Part shown: one piece after another, positions 31,099 to 40,904 of the stretch
Numbering within the stretch: position 1 is the stretch's first letter
Layout of the letters: the number at the start of each line of letters is the position of its first letter
From: Acrasis kona
Lineage: Eukaryota; Heterolobosea; Eutetramitea; Acrasida; Acrasidae
DNA: 64,000 nucleotides
Direction: 5' to 3'
Assembly: GCA_026419775.2 (NCBI GenBank)
Contig: JAOPGA020001721.1
Coordinates: 1-64,000 of the forward strand
Translations under genes and position numbers: made by a program
Notes under the pieces: generated by a model
Database searches by the model: none
The model's input: only the letters and a program-made list of their open reading frames with translations
Told to the model about the DNA's origin: nothing

Positions 31099-33007
31099 AT
31101 GTCACAACCATCTACAAACCCATCTACACCCAATACAAAGAAGAAAAAATCTGAGCACATAAGGGTAGTGTGCAGGTTGAGACCACCAAATGATGAAGAG
31201 ATTCAGAAAAAGAGTCCGGTCTGTGTTAAGGTAGAGGATGACCAGACTTTGAAGATCGATGTCAAGAACGAGGTTCAAGAATTTACATACGACAGAATAT
31301 TCAATATGAATGATGCTCAAAATGAAGTGTACGAGGATGTTGCAGCTCCAATTATAGAAGGTCAGTAACCTCAAAGCTAATTATTTTACACATGTAGATT
31401 TGATGAATGGGGTTAACTCAGCTATTATCGCTTATGGACAGACTGGTAGTGGCAAAACATACACCATGCAAGGTCCAAACTTTGAGACAAATCTAAACTG
31501 GTTCAATTCTGAAACCGAAAATTGGGGAATCACACCGAGGATAGTGTCTGATGTATTCGGGAAAGCTGCCGTTGATACTAGCTATCAATACCAAATTTCC
31601 GTATCGTTTGTTGAAATCTACAATGAGAGAATTCGAGACTTACTTTTTCATAAAACAAAACAAAGCGAGATTCAACCAAAAGACCCTGACAACTTGACTA
31701 TTATGGAGCTCAAAAACAAAGGTCTATGGATCCTCAATGCCACTACAATACCTACAACAGATATAAACCAAGTAATTGAATTACTCAAATCTGGTCTGAA
31801 GAGGAGATCTGTAGCTAAAACAAGTAAGGAATAACACTTTTATACATTGATAACACTACCACAAGATTCAAATGAAGAGAGCTCAAGAAGCCATGCCATC
31901 TTTGTGCTGTCCGTAAAGAAAATTGATACAGTTGAATCTGTTGAGAGATTCTCTCAGCTATACTTGGTGGATTTAGCTGGCTCAGAGACTGTAAGTAAAT
32001 CGCTCACGAGCGGAGAGCGACTAGATGAAGCAAAGAAGATCAACACTTCACTTCTGGCACTGAGACAAGTTATATTTGCTTTGACCAATAAACAAATCAC
32101 GCATATTCCATATCGTGATTCTAAGCTGACAAGAATATTACAGAATAGTTTGGGCGGAAATACTCGCGCTTGTTTAATAATTAATTGTTCTCCTTGCGCT
32201 TTTAATGCAAATGAAACATTGTCCACTCTTAAATTTGGAAGTAGAACTCGTCAGATTACAAATAAACCAAAAGCTAATAAATTTGTGTCCAACGAAGAGT
32301 TAACTAGGATGTTGGCGGCCGCCAACGAAGAAATTACAGATAAGAACAATACAATTAAACAACTACAGTACCAAATCTTACAACTACGCCATCAAGTCTC
32401 TTCTTGTTTTACAGGCAAGGGTGAAGAGTTTTCATTAGACGATGCTTACAAGCGTTTCTTTCACTGCCCTTTGAGTAATGACCTTCTTTCGGACCCCGTT
32501 GTGGCGTTGGACGGAATATCTTATCAGAGACACGCAATAGTTAATAATTTTAATAAACAGTTCGCTAAGAATAAAGGAAGAGGTTTGGTGTCACCGGTCA
32601 CAGGGTTAAGCATTGCATCTAGACACATTACACCAAATCACGCCCTAAAATCACAATTCGATTACATTGTTGATAGATGTGGTAAGGATGCTCTTGTAAT
32701 TATGTGCGAAGAATCCTCTCTATATATTCAACCTAAAATCGTACTGCGCGAACTAATTGTGTACATATTTAGCTTTCTTGATGCAAAATCCTTGATGCAG
32801 AGTTGTAGGGTTAATGAAGAATGGAACGAGCTTGGAAGTAATGATGATTTTTGGTACGCGCTATTCAAACAAGATTATCCCTTGGAGTTTGAAAAACTGA
32901 CCGATTATGACAATCTGAAGTCAAAGTATTTTGATGTGTTCAAATCTAAGAGAGTTTCAGTTCTTTCCTCTAATCAAAGTGGTGGTTTATGCTTGGTTCA
33001 TAATTAA
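31099..33007 (+). CDS. Kinesin motor fused to U-box and F-box domains
   Basis: Three exons: 31099-31360, 31398-31823 and 31866-33007; introns 37 and 42 nt; 609 aa. The kinesin motor fills about residues 20-365, with P-loop GQTGSGKT (about 101-108), switch I NEESSRSH (about 233-240) and switch II DLAGSE (about 264-269), so ATPase residues look intact. A short neck coiled coil (about 375-410: EEITDKNNTIKQLQYQI) follows. Next is a U-box (about 424-505: CPLSNDLLSDPVV, GISYQRHAI, SPVTG, TPNHALKSQF) and then an F-box (about 520-568: LRELIVYIFSFLDAKSL, CRVNEEWNEL). U-boxes bind E2 enzymes; F-boxes bind Skp1. I infer a microtubule motor that carries or activates ubiquitin ligase machinery. I know of no described protein with this order. 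Confidence 0.88.
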
Positions 33008-33045
33008 AGATATGTACATAAATAAAGAAGTTTAAGGACAACAAT

Positions 33046-34920
33046 CTATTGTTTTATGTCATCAACACCGTAATACAGCAAATATGTAGAAACCATTCTA
33101 AGCACTCTCTTCCCTTTCGCATAATATGCTTCTAAGCAAAAATCAATCTCTGATGATTCGTGCGTCAATACTTCGAATCTTTTTCTTAATGAGTTCAGTA
33201 TTCCTTTGTTGCCTTCATGTTTGAGATTGCATGCAGAGAGGTCACGCAGGAGTTGATTTGCATGCTCGTTGGAGACAAACACAATTAACTTTTTATCACT
33301 AGAAGAGTCCTTGAATGCCAGTTGAAACATGTACTGATATTCAATTTGTTCCTTGCTTAATTCTATATCACAAACTTTACAAAAATTTGATTCGGTGACA
33401 CCGTGTTGACAATTCATACAGACAGCCCTGGTCACTTCACTCAGTGCAGGATGGTAACCAATTACTTTGGCACGGCATCTATATTTGGACACTGCATCGG
33501 ATTCATTTATTTGCTTTATTGTACTGAAGGGAGCATGTGGAAACTGCGTTTCAGTTATACAAATTAAAGAGGCAGCATTTTTACAAACAGGAGCAACATT
33601 ATCAACATTTTCTACACGTTTGGGAACAGAATTTGTAAACGGCAAGGCCTTCTTCAAAACTTGTTGTACATCATAATGGTACTCTGGTATGCATGCAATA
33701 CTTCCGTTATTTGTTAAACTAACTTTTAAGAATCCCTTAGCGACGGAATCGTCATCATCTCCATAATCTTGATTATCCCACAACTTTGCAATCATGCTTC
33801 TAAATTTTACCCAGGAGCCAACCTTGGCTTCACATTCCTCATCAGCCAACCAACTTATGATATTTGGATCAGTCACTTGAACATTTGCGCCAATAGACAA
33901 AGACAAAGAACCATCCCAAATTTGTATGGTGACGTTTTGGCTGTTCACTTTTATTACGTTTACAATCTTACAAATCATATCAAAATAAACTGTTTTCTCT
34001 GGTTTTAATTTTTCTATTACTTGACTACAAGACTTGACATAGAGTGATGTGGAGCAAGCCGGGCTTTTCAAATAACCGGTTGACCATTGTCTCATCTCCT
34101 TGATAATTGTCTTGTCCACATCTGTTAATGATTTACGTATGAGTAGGCTGGGGTCAATGTCATTGTCGTCGTTGTTGATTATGAGGTCGCTATAACCAGG
34201 TCCAGGAGATCCTTGTAGCTGACCTTCGTAAGACTGTATGTTCAGTCGGTGGGCTCTGTATATTTGTCCAATTTGTTTAATGATCGGCATGCTGCTCTTA
34301 TCTCTCCTCATGATAAATATGGGAAGTGGTTTTCCGGTGCATGTGTGGTCCGTAATATATATTTTTTGAAGGTAGTCGGTTCCGTTTGATTTCTTGCAGA
34401 TTGTATAGTCGAGGATGACTCCATATACATGGAACGTTACTTTGTTGTTGCTCAAGGTAAGATCTTTAATGTGCGTGTATTTGTAGGGAATATTGTGCAC
34501 TGGAGATTTAGGGAGAAAATTTGTTTTTTGTTGCTCAAAAATTGACCTTCCATCATTTATTAGGGCTGTGTCTGGTGTGACTTCTAAGCAATAAGGATGC
34601 GGACACAGATCCAAATTCTCATTTTTAATTACATTAGCCTTGGTGATTGTTATTAGAGAGCCTAGTTCGATCAGATTGGATATCTTCCTTGCTTTTTCGC
34701 CATATGATTGTACAATAATTTCGTCTGGTTTCACCGAACTTCTCGTAGATTCCTTGTTGCTGTCTACCAATTTGAACTGGTACTTATCGAACGCATATGT
34801 GCCTCTGTAAGATATTTTTCCAATTACAGGTTTATCTAGGATTTGTTCCAGTCCATTGATGTCCCTTATGTTAATTCTCATGAGTGGCGGTAGAATTACG
34901 TTAAAAAATTTGATTGTCAA
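33046..34920 (-). CDS. POT1: POT1-like telomere end-binding protein
   Basis: Intronless, 624 aa, close to vertebrate POT1 in length. POT1 binds the single-stranded G-rich telomere overhang and controls telomerase access. Seen: an OB-fold region (about 150-260) with KIYITDHT, PLPIFIMRR, GQIYRAHRLNIQSYEG, the Telo_bind pattern. A second OB-like segment (about 310-400; IQIWDGSLSLSIG) and a C-terminal Cys cluster (about 505-520: CMNCQHGVTESNFCKVC), which recalls the zinc-binding C-terminal region that contacts TPP1, also occur. It converges on the kinesin gene with 38 bp between stops. RPA-like or Cdc13-like identity is less likely because of the RRDKSSMP...IGQIYRAHR signature. Confidence 0.75.
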   Translation of the reverse strand: MTIKFFNVILPPLMRINIRDINGLEQILDKPVIGKISYRGTYAFDKYQFKLVDSNKESTRSSVKPDEIIVQSYGEKARKISNLIELGSLITITKANVIKNENLDLCPHPYCLEVTPDTALINDGRSIFEQQKTNFLPKSPVHNIPYKYTHIKDLTLSNNKVTFHVYGVILDYTICKKSNGTDYLQKIYITDHTCTGKPLPIFIMRRDKSSMPIIKQIGQIYRAHRLNIQSYEGQLQGSPGPGYSDLIINNDDNDIDPSLLIRKSLTDVDKTIIKEMRQWSTGYLKSPACSTSLYVKSCSQVIEKLKPEKTVYFDMICKIVNVIKVNSQNVTIQIWDGSLSLSIGANVQVTDPNIISWLADEECEAKVGSWVKFRSMIAKLWDNQDYGDDDDSVAKGFLKVSLTNNGSIACIPEYHYDVQQVLKKALPFTNSVPKRVENVDNVAPVCKNAASLICITETQFPHAPFSTIKQINESDAVSKYRCRAKVIGYHPALSEVTRAVCMNCQHGVTESNFCKVCDIELSKEQIEYQYMFQLAFKDSSSDKKLIVFVSNEHANQLLRDLSACNLKHEGNKGILNSLRKRFEVLTHESSEIDFCLEAYYAKGKRVLRMVSTYLLYYGVDDIKQ

Positions 34921-36017
34921 CCACTTTTTATGAGGTATTGGTGAACTTTACTGCTTCAAAGATAACAACTAGATGGATTTTTGGAGGCGTAGGAGTAATA
35001 ATATCTTTAACAACAGACAAACATGTGTTTAACAAATCCACATGATGAGAATAATCATGTTTGTAATCGTAAGAGGAAAGAATCTTCCTCATACACACCG
35101 ACAGCATGTCAACTTTATTTTCAAAACAGTTAAACGATTTTGAAAGTCACAATTGGGGGAGCGTTTTTACAAGGTTTTACCATCTGATTCAAGAATATGG
35201 GAATGAGTGGCGCTGGTAAAAGTACATTCTTGATCACTTAAGAAATGACTGTAGAAGAGACTTTCAATTTTGCATTTCAGACTAGACTTGACGGGGTAAC
35301 TAAATCTGAAAAGCAAAACATTGCCGATAGAGTCATAAAGACTCTTCGATTGGAAGAAGTTCGGCACCAAGTAATAGGTGACGAAATAATAAGAGTGGCG
35401 GTCGACGACTGTAGTATTGGATTGTGCATCTGTCAAAAAAATTCTACGCGAAAAGCGCATGTACGTTTCTTGCCGGGAGCATGTTTTTAATAAAATGGTT
35501 AAACTCTTTAAATTGCCGCTGTGTTCATCTGGTAACAGTGGGCCATTGGTATAAATAATTGACCCTTCGGAAAATCCGAATCAACAATTGAAATCCGAAT
35601 CATATAGCAGTCCGCAGAAAACTGACGTGAACTTCTTAACGAAACTGGTCGGTGGAGAACAACCGATAGTGTTCACGTTTTTTTCACGCTTGGATATTAT
35701 CTATTTCCCCGCATAGTCCTCTGATGAATGCAAAAACATCGGTACCTAAGACATTCACATCTTTTACTCTCATTCTAATAAAATTCACGTTTAATGCTTC
35801 TCCAACAGTTATCCAGATAGTGGTGGTGTAACAATAAGGAAGATATGAAACAATGTCCTTCCATTGAAGGTTTCGGATAACAAACCAATTTGGTAGTTAT
35901 AAACTATTTATTTTAAACTGCTTCCTATATATGGGAATTGGGTGTATTTATATCAACTTCTTCGGGATTTAAATTGGTCAACGTTCTTGTTTCAATCATC
36001 ATCAAAAAAACAAAAAC
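34921..36017. other. Gene-poor spacer containing an ABCG relic
   Basis: About 1.1 kb with no intact gene. The left part should carry the POT1 promoter. A transporter fragment lies at 35197-35490. The right part (35500-36017) is AT-rich. It ends with a TATATA-containing stretch near 35926 and T/A-rich DNA that is probably the promoter of the protease-lectin gene. Confidence 0.55.
35197..35490 (+). pseudogene. ABCG/PDR-type transporter fragment
   Basis: The frame gives a Walker A (MGMSGAGKSTFL), a TAA stop at about 35239, then MTVEETFNFAFQTRL and VIKTLRLEEVRHQVIGDE. These match the 'LTVRETL...TLRL...VGDE' part of an ABCG nucleotide-binding domain. The 60-100 residues normally between Walker A and the LTV motif are missing, the signature motif is degraded (RVAVDDCSIG instead of RGVSGGERKRVSIG), and no membrane domain follows. 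A decayed host gene fragment. Confidence 0.7.
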
Positions 36018-37559
36018 ATGAAGACACTATCATTAGTGGTGCTCTTGGCACTCGCCATAACCACAGCATTCGCTGTTAAAGGAGGAATACAGTTAGAGCA
36101 GGGGCAATTCAGCTACCTTGTTTACATTATGGTAGATCCCGGTACATCAACCACCTATGCTTGCAGTGGAGGTATCATTTCCAGGAGATATGTAATCAGT
36201 GCGGGTCACTGCAGCTTCGGTGGACGCTTCCAGGTCATCGTTAACCGTGTGAGTGTTAGGGGCTATAGACTAACGGATTTGGTGGATGTAGTGAAAGTTA
36301 CCAGACCCAACAACTTTGGACAAAACAACCTATTCAACTACAACGACGTTGCGATCTGGGAGTTGGCAAAAGATGTACCCGAGTCTCCCGGATTTGTTCA
36401 ATACCTCAGCATTGGTTTGAATCCTCCCCCAGTCGACTCAAGAATTATCATCGCTGGTTTCGGACAACTCGCTGGTCCAACAAACACTCCTAACGCTCAT
36501 TGGGGAGTTACTCATGTATCACCTGACTCTCAATGCAGATTCAGTTCATACAGACCTGAAGTTGCCTTCTGCAGCGTGGATCCAGAAATTTACGCTTGCC
36601 CTGGAGATTCCGGAACGCCAATTGTTGTTAAACCAAGAAACTCTGAGAGATATGTCCAAGTTGGTGTGAACAGCTTCGGATATGACGGACCATGTGGTAC
36701 CAAACAACCAGACTCTGTTGTCGGAAAGGTTTCTTCGATGATTGGTTTCATCAGAGACAACACTCCTTTGGCACCACCAACCTTTGTTCAAATTGACTAC
36801 AACGACCTTGTATTCCCAGAAACTCAACCACCAGCACCCACCACCACCCCAGCACCAACTGAATACGACACAAGAGGATGCTGGACTTGTCCACCAAACT
36901 TTACTCACTGGTTCCGTCAAGGTTTATCCGAGGCACCAGGTGGTGATAAGTGTGCATGTGTACCAGTAGCAGCAGCACCAACAACCACTCTACCACCAGC
37001 ACCCACCACCACCTCAGCACCAACTGACTACGACACAAGGGGATGCTGGACCTGTCCACCAAACTACATTCATTGGTTCCAACGCTTATCTGAATCACCA
37101 GATGGTGACAGATGCTCATGTGTACCAATAGGCACGCCCACCACCACACCAGCACCAACCACTCCAACTGGATGCAAATCTGGCTGGACTAGACACGAAG
37201 GCTACTGCTACAGATTGTACACAAATTCATTAACCTTCAACCAGGCTAATGACTTCTGCAGAAGCCAAGGAGCAACTCTGGCATCAATTGTAACATGGCA
37301 GATGAACTCATGGGTTAAGGGATTTGTTTCCGACACTGTTGCCGAGTTCTGGATTGGTGGATCGCGCGCAGGCCAAGGTTCACCATTCTTATGGAACGAC
37401 AGACGTAACTGGGGATACTCCAACTTTGCAAGCAACCCACCTGCATGGGCTAACTATGTGTCGTTCATGAACAACGTACCTGGTGCTGAACCAGGAAAGT
37501 GGAGAGCAATAGGTCAGGACTATTTGAAGCCATTCTTGTGCCATAGCCGATCCGCATAA
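36018..37559 (+). CDS. Secreted trypsin-like protease with C-type lectin domain
   Basis: Intronless, 513 aa. A signal peptide (MKTLSLVVLLALAITTAFA) precedes an S1-type serine protease domain (about 22-250) with the triad His of VISAGHC, Asp of YNDVAIWEL and Ser of CPGDSGTPIV. Two near-identical Cys-rich modules (about 283-315 and 341-372: GCWTCPPN...HWF...CxCVP) are separated by Pro/Thr linkers. A C-type lectin-like domain (about 388-510: GWTRHEGYCYRL, FCRSQGATLAS, WIGGSR, LWNDRRNW, FLCHS) ends the protein. The lectin part may direct the protease to glycans of prey or extracellular matrix. No activation-type IVGG start is seen, so processing is unclear. Confidence 0.88.
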   Translation: MKTLSLVVLLALAITTAFAVKGGIQLEQGQFSYLVYIMVDPGTSTTYACSGGIISRRYVISAGHCSFGGRFQVIVNRVSVRGYRLTDLVDVVKVTRPNNFGQNNLFNYNDVAIWELAKDVPESPGFVQYLSIGLNPPPVDSRIIIAGFGQLAGPTNTPNAHWGVTHVSPDSQCRFSSYRPEVAFCSVDPEIYACPGDSGTPIVVKPRNSERYVQVGVNSFGYDGPCGTKQPDSVVGKVSSMIGFIRDNTPLAPPTFVQIDYNDLVFPETQPPAPTTTPAPTEYDTRGCWTCPPNFTHWFRQGLSEAPGGDKCACVPVAAAPTTTLPPAPTTTSAPTDYDTRGCWTCPPNYIHWFQRLSESPDGDRCSCVPIGTPTTTPAPTTPTGCKSGWTRHEGYCYRLYTNSLTFNQANDFCRSQGATLASIVTWQMNSWVKGFVSDTVAEFWIGGSRAGQGSPFLWNDRRNWGYSNFASNPPAWANYVSFMNNVPGAEPGKWRAIGQDYLKPFLCHSRSA

Positions 37560-37808
37560 AAAATTGGATGAGGTAAATACGCATGTATCAGAAGATGATG
37601 TATGCAAAAAAAGTTTGTTGTACAAATAAAAATTATTATTACTTTAGTAATGAACTGTTCATTGTATCTTTCTTGTGCCAGTACAATGATTCTCATTTAA
37701 GGTCAATTCGTATTGAACTTTTCTAGTAATTTTTAGCTGTCATATGTCGTTAATTATAGATTGTGATATAAATAAACCATGTAAGAAACATCTCAAACAC
37801 ATCACAAA

Positions 37809-38689
37809 ATGATAAAAATATTCACTAGAATACCTAAGCTCTTTAATTCACCATCATCTCCAATTATTGAGATTGGTAGACCAGGCTCCTGTAAAGAAGA
37901 ATATTGTGAGTACGATACTGATGCCACCGTACCTCCAGGCGCACAAACTTGTGATGTTGAGCTAACATCGGAACTAGATGATTTTACATTGTTGTACAAC
38001 ACAGTCGGCAACTTGGGGGAAAGGTTACAAAGAATAGATGATAACAGTGAGAAGATGCGTGAGTATCTTGTTGGATGCAAGACCGCTGGCGAAGCAAAAC
38101 GTATGTGTACCCTTACTTTCATACTAATTTATTAGAAATAACAAGTCAATGTAGAGACTTAATCGCTTGTGCCAAATCAGAGTACAACCAAATCATCACG
38201 TCGTTGAAACAACTCGAACAAAAAAACAAACAAATTTTGGAAACCGAAGGGGAGACTTCGATATTTAGGCTTTACACCATACAAACAACAAGACTAAGAG
38301 ATGAATTCTCCGAAAGTTTGAAAAAGTATGAGAATGTTGTGCAAGAGTGGCACACTAAGCAGAGGTCAAACCATATAAGCGAGATTAGCGTTCAATTTGA
38401 CGTAGATTTTGATTTACTATCCACGATGGAAATAGGAAATGCCGAAATGCACACACTTCAGGTGGAGAAGGCTACTGCTCTCGAATACTTTAAAGCACTA
38501 AGAAACCTAGATAAGTGCTACAATGAGATGCATGAGATGTTTGTAGAGTTTCACTCCATAGTATGGGAACAAGATCCTCTTTTAGATATAGTAGAACAAA
38601 ATGTAACAAGAGCTGTGAAGATGGTAAATGAAGGAAGTGAAAACATTGAAGCTTTATACAAAAAATTAAAGAGGGCTAGAATCTCATAG
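37809..38689 (+). CDS. Syntaxin-like Qa-SNARE without membrane anchor
   Basis: Two exons: 37809-38100 and 38136-38689, intron 35 nt (GTATGT...TATTAG); 281 aa. An N-terminal helical region (Habc-like, about 50-170) is followed by a SNARE motif at about 220-275: LDKCYNEMHEMFVEFHSIVWEQDPLLDIVEQNVTRA, with the zero-layer Gln in WEQDP. It ends KKLKRARIS with no C-terminal transmembrane helix or Cys for palmitoylation. Anchoring must be peripheral, or the protein may act as a dominant or soluble regulator of vesicle fusion. Family assignment from the heptad pattern is fairly sure. Confidence 0.75.
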
Positions 38690-40073
38690 TGTAATTTGGA
38701 CTCTACGAGACATTCATGTGAATAACCGAAAATAATAAAGTTTTGTGTATCAAAATGAAATTTGTGATTTTCTTGAAATTGGTTCCAATGTTGTGGGGTA
38801 ATTTGATCAGCTGTCGACAATTTCAATCCGACTCGGATCGCAGATCTTATAAATCACGTGGGTTAAAATTTTTATAGAGCTAATGTGCTTCTCTCTGAAC
38901 ATCAAAGTTGACGTGATGAAACCATCGAGAGGATTTCAATGTCCAATGTCCCACGGCATAAAAGTTCTCGATATTGTTACCCTAATATTTTGTGCGTTAT
39001 ACAGTCTGCTGACTCAGATTGCGTTGCACATCGCCCTTATAAGTCAGTTGGGAATATTTTACAACATCCTACCCATCAAATGATTCGTTATGGAGGTTAT
39101 CAAAATACCTCATGAGCTTTTAGCACCGAAGTTGAATGACCAATAATTACACCATAAGCGCCCTCCAGAATTTTTACTATCGCCAACAAAATCAAACATT
39201 CGATGCAATCAATCCCTTCAAAAATTATGCAATAAATTGTTGGATGAGCACAACATTTACAAATGAAAATACAGTAAACAACAAGTTTCGTTACTGTGGA
39301 GGAACGATTTGAAAGACACGCCTTTAGGTAATTCAATACAGAACTGCCTGTGCGCTCTGCGGTATTATTTAAAAAATTCGTGATATCCTCATACATGAAA
39401 ACATACCCCAAACTTTGTATAAATTTCGCCTCAAAAGAATTCTAATAAGGCTTAAAAATGTGATGGCTAATCATTCATTTGCTGGACATGCGATAATTTA
39501 TGAGCGCCTTACATTTCAATTTAAACATTCTTCGAACTGTCGATTTCTATTATTCGATCAAAATGCATTTATAAACTCAACACTGAGGCAGAATATCATG
39601 GCGCTACTTGAGTAGAAGCTTAAATACTTGCCGGGCATTATATTTGTCTCCACTTTTTAATTGAAAACGAGCTATATTTGCTTTCCGAAGTATTATGTGA
39701 TGCGATGGGACTATTGCCAAAACGTGTGTTTGGTATTTGTTTAGCAAGGCGAGGCATGTGCCTCACTGATGTCCTTGTTCATTTACATACATCAGAGTCT
39801 GATGAGCTATCTCAACACCGTTAACTAAATCATTGTAACTTATTATACAATGATCAAAAGCCTTAAGACCATAATAGGGCGAAAAATTAGGTTTGACTTC
39901 ACTGATATCAATAAAGAGAGCTGTATCAGATGCTTATCGCAATAAAGAACTATGACCGAATACCTCCTCAGTCACCAGATTTGATGAGTTGGAGGCGAAA
40001 TTAGAGTAGATGATGTTACATTTAAAAAGAACAACCATAATTGCAAAACTGTAATTTATCTACTTTTTTATTC
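38690..40073. other. Gene-poor spacer with ABCC-like debris
   Basis: Nearly 1.4 kb without an intact gene. It holds the Qa-SNARE 3' UTR, a 66-codon plus frame at 38883 with one hydrophobic stretch, a 103-codon minus frame at 39100-39411 of unclear nature, and a degraded ABC transporter segment (separate entry). The rest shows stops in all frames. Confidence 0.5.
39415..39825 (+). pseudogene. ABCC/MRP-type transporter relic
   Basis: Two short segments in different frames match successive parts of an ABCC nucleotide-binding domain 1. DQNAFINSTLRQNI (about 39555-39600) fits the 'Q-x-WIxNxTLRENI' motif. VLCDAMGLLPKRVFGI followed by RRGMCLT (about 39690-39770) fits 'xCxLxxDLxLLPxxDxTxIGERGxNLS'. 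They are separated by stops and a frame change, and no membrane domain or LSGGQ is left. I read this as a decayed host transporter; it is short, so chance similarity is not excluded. Confidence 0.5.
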
Positions 40074-40617
40074 TTAAGCAATCACACACCATGAGCCTTC
40101 CTTCATCACGTAGGTAGACTTTCCATCAAATGTTAGTTTCTCTCCATAAAATGCCTTATCTAGAAAGAGTTATTGATACCTGAGCGATAGCCAGTTTCTT
40201 ACCCATGTTGTCAAAATCGTCGTTCTCCTTTTGTCCGTTCTTCATTATGGCAATAACCTTCTCGTTGGTATTATCGTTATAGTATAGAATCTTTTCTTTT
40301 AGAATTTGGTTCACTTTCTCAGCGTCAATGTATCCTCCAATGGGATGTCTTAGGAAGAATGCCTGTAGTTCTTCAATCATGGCGGCGCAAACCTTGTTTG
40401 AGGCATTTTCTGAGACGCAAAAATAAAGAAGACCTTTACTGAGCGTGTAGTTAAAGTCATATTTCGATAGAGCGAATGAGCGACTGTGCTCTTGACCATT
40501 GATACGCGGTACGATCTTCTTGGTTATGAACTCTGCAAAATTGTTGTTCTTCGACGGATACTGACCCTTGACAGAGCTATCTGAATAGTCAATGATACTC
40601 GCATATATGATTGTCAT
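40074..40617 (-). CDS. Longin-domain protein lacking a SNARE motif (VAMP7-like)
   Basis: Two exons: 40203-40617 and 40074-40159, intron 43 nt (GTAAGA...TCTAG); 166 aa. The first 120 residues match the profilin-like longin fold of VAMP7/Ykt6-type R-SNAREs (MTIIYASIIDYSD, FNYTLSKGLLYFCVSENA, AAMIEELQAFFLRH). A SNARE helix would begin at NEKVIAIMKN, but the chain ends soon after with DKAFYGEKLTFDGKSTYVMKEGSWCVIA. No zero-layer Arg, transmembrane helix or prenyl box is present. It may be a stand-alone regulatory longin. Confidence 0.7.
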
Positions 40618-40904
40618 GACTCGAAAGTTTTACAGTTTGTAATCCTCCGGAGGATTAAAATGGATAGTCACACCTTCCTATTCCGTCGTGTGAAAACATC
40701 TCCTTTTTCCGTTGAGATAAAGTTAGAAGATTATGCTTTCATTTGGAAAGAATTCCCTTGTTAACGTTATAAAAAGGACATCTCGCCACGAATTAAGTAA
40801 TACATCAGATGAATTCTATCGCAACTACGATACGTTACGTTACAGACCTAGATATAAATAGCGAAAGAACATTCAAATAATCCAACCAAAGCAAGCACAA
40901 AACA

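Noticed and set aside
38883-39083. 66-codon ORF with a hydrophobic stretch
   Set aside because: No conserved motif, promoter or partner exon seen; lies in a degraded spacer.
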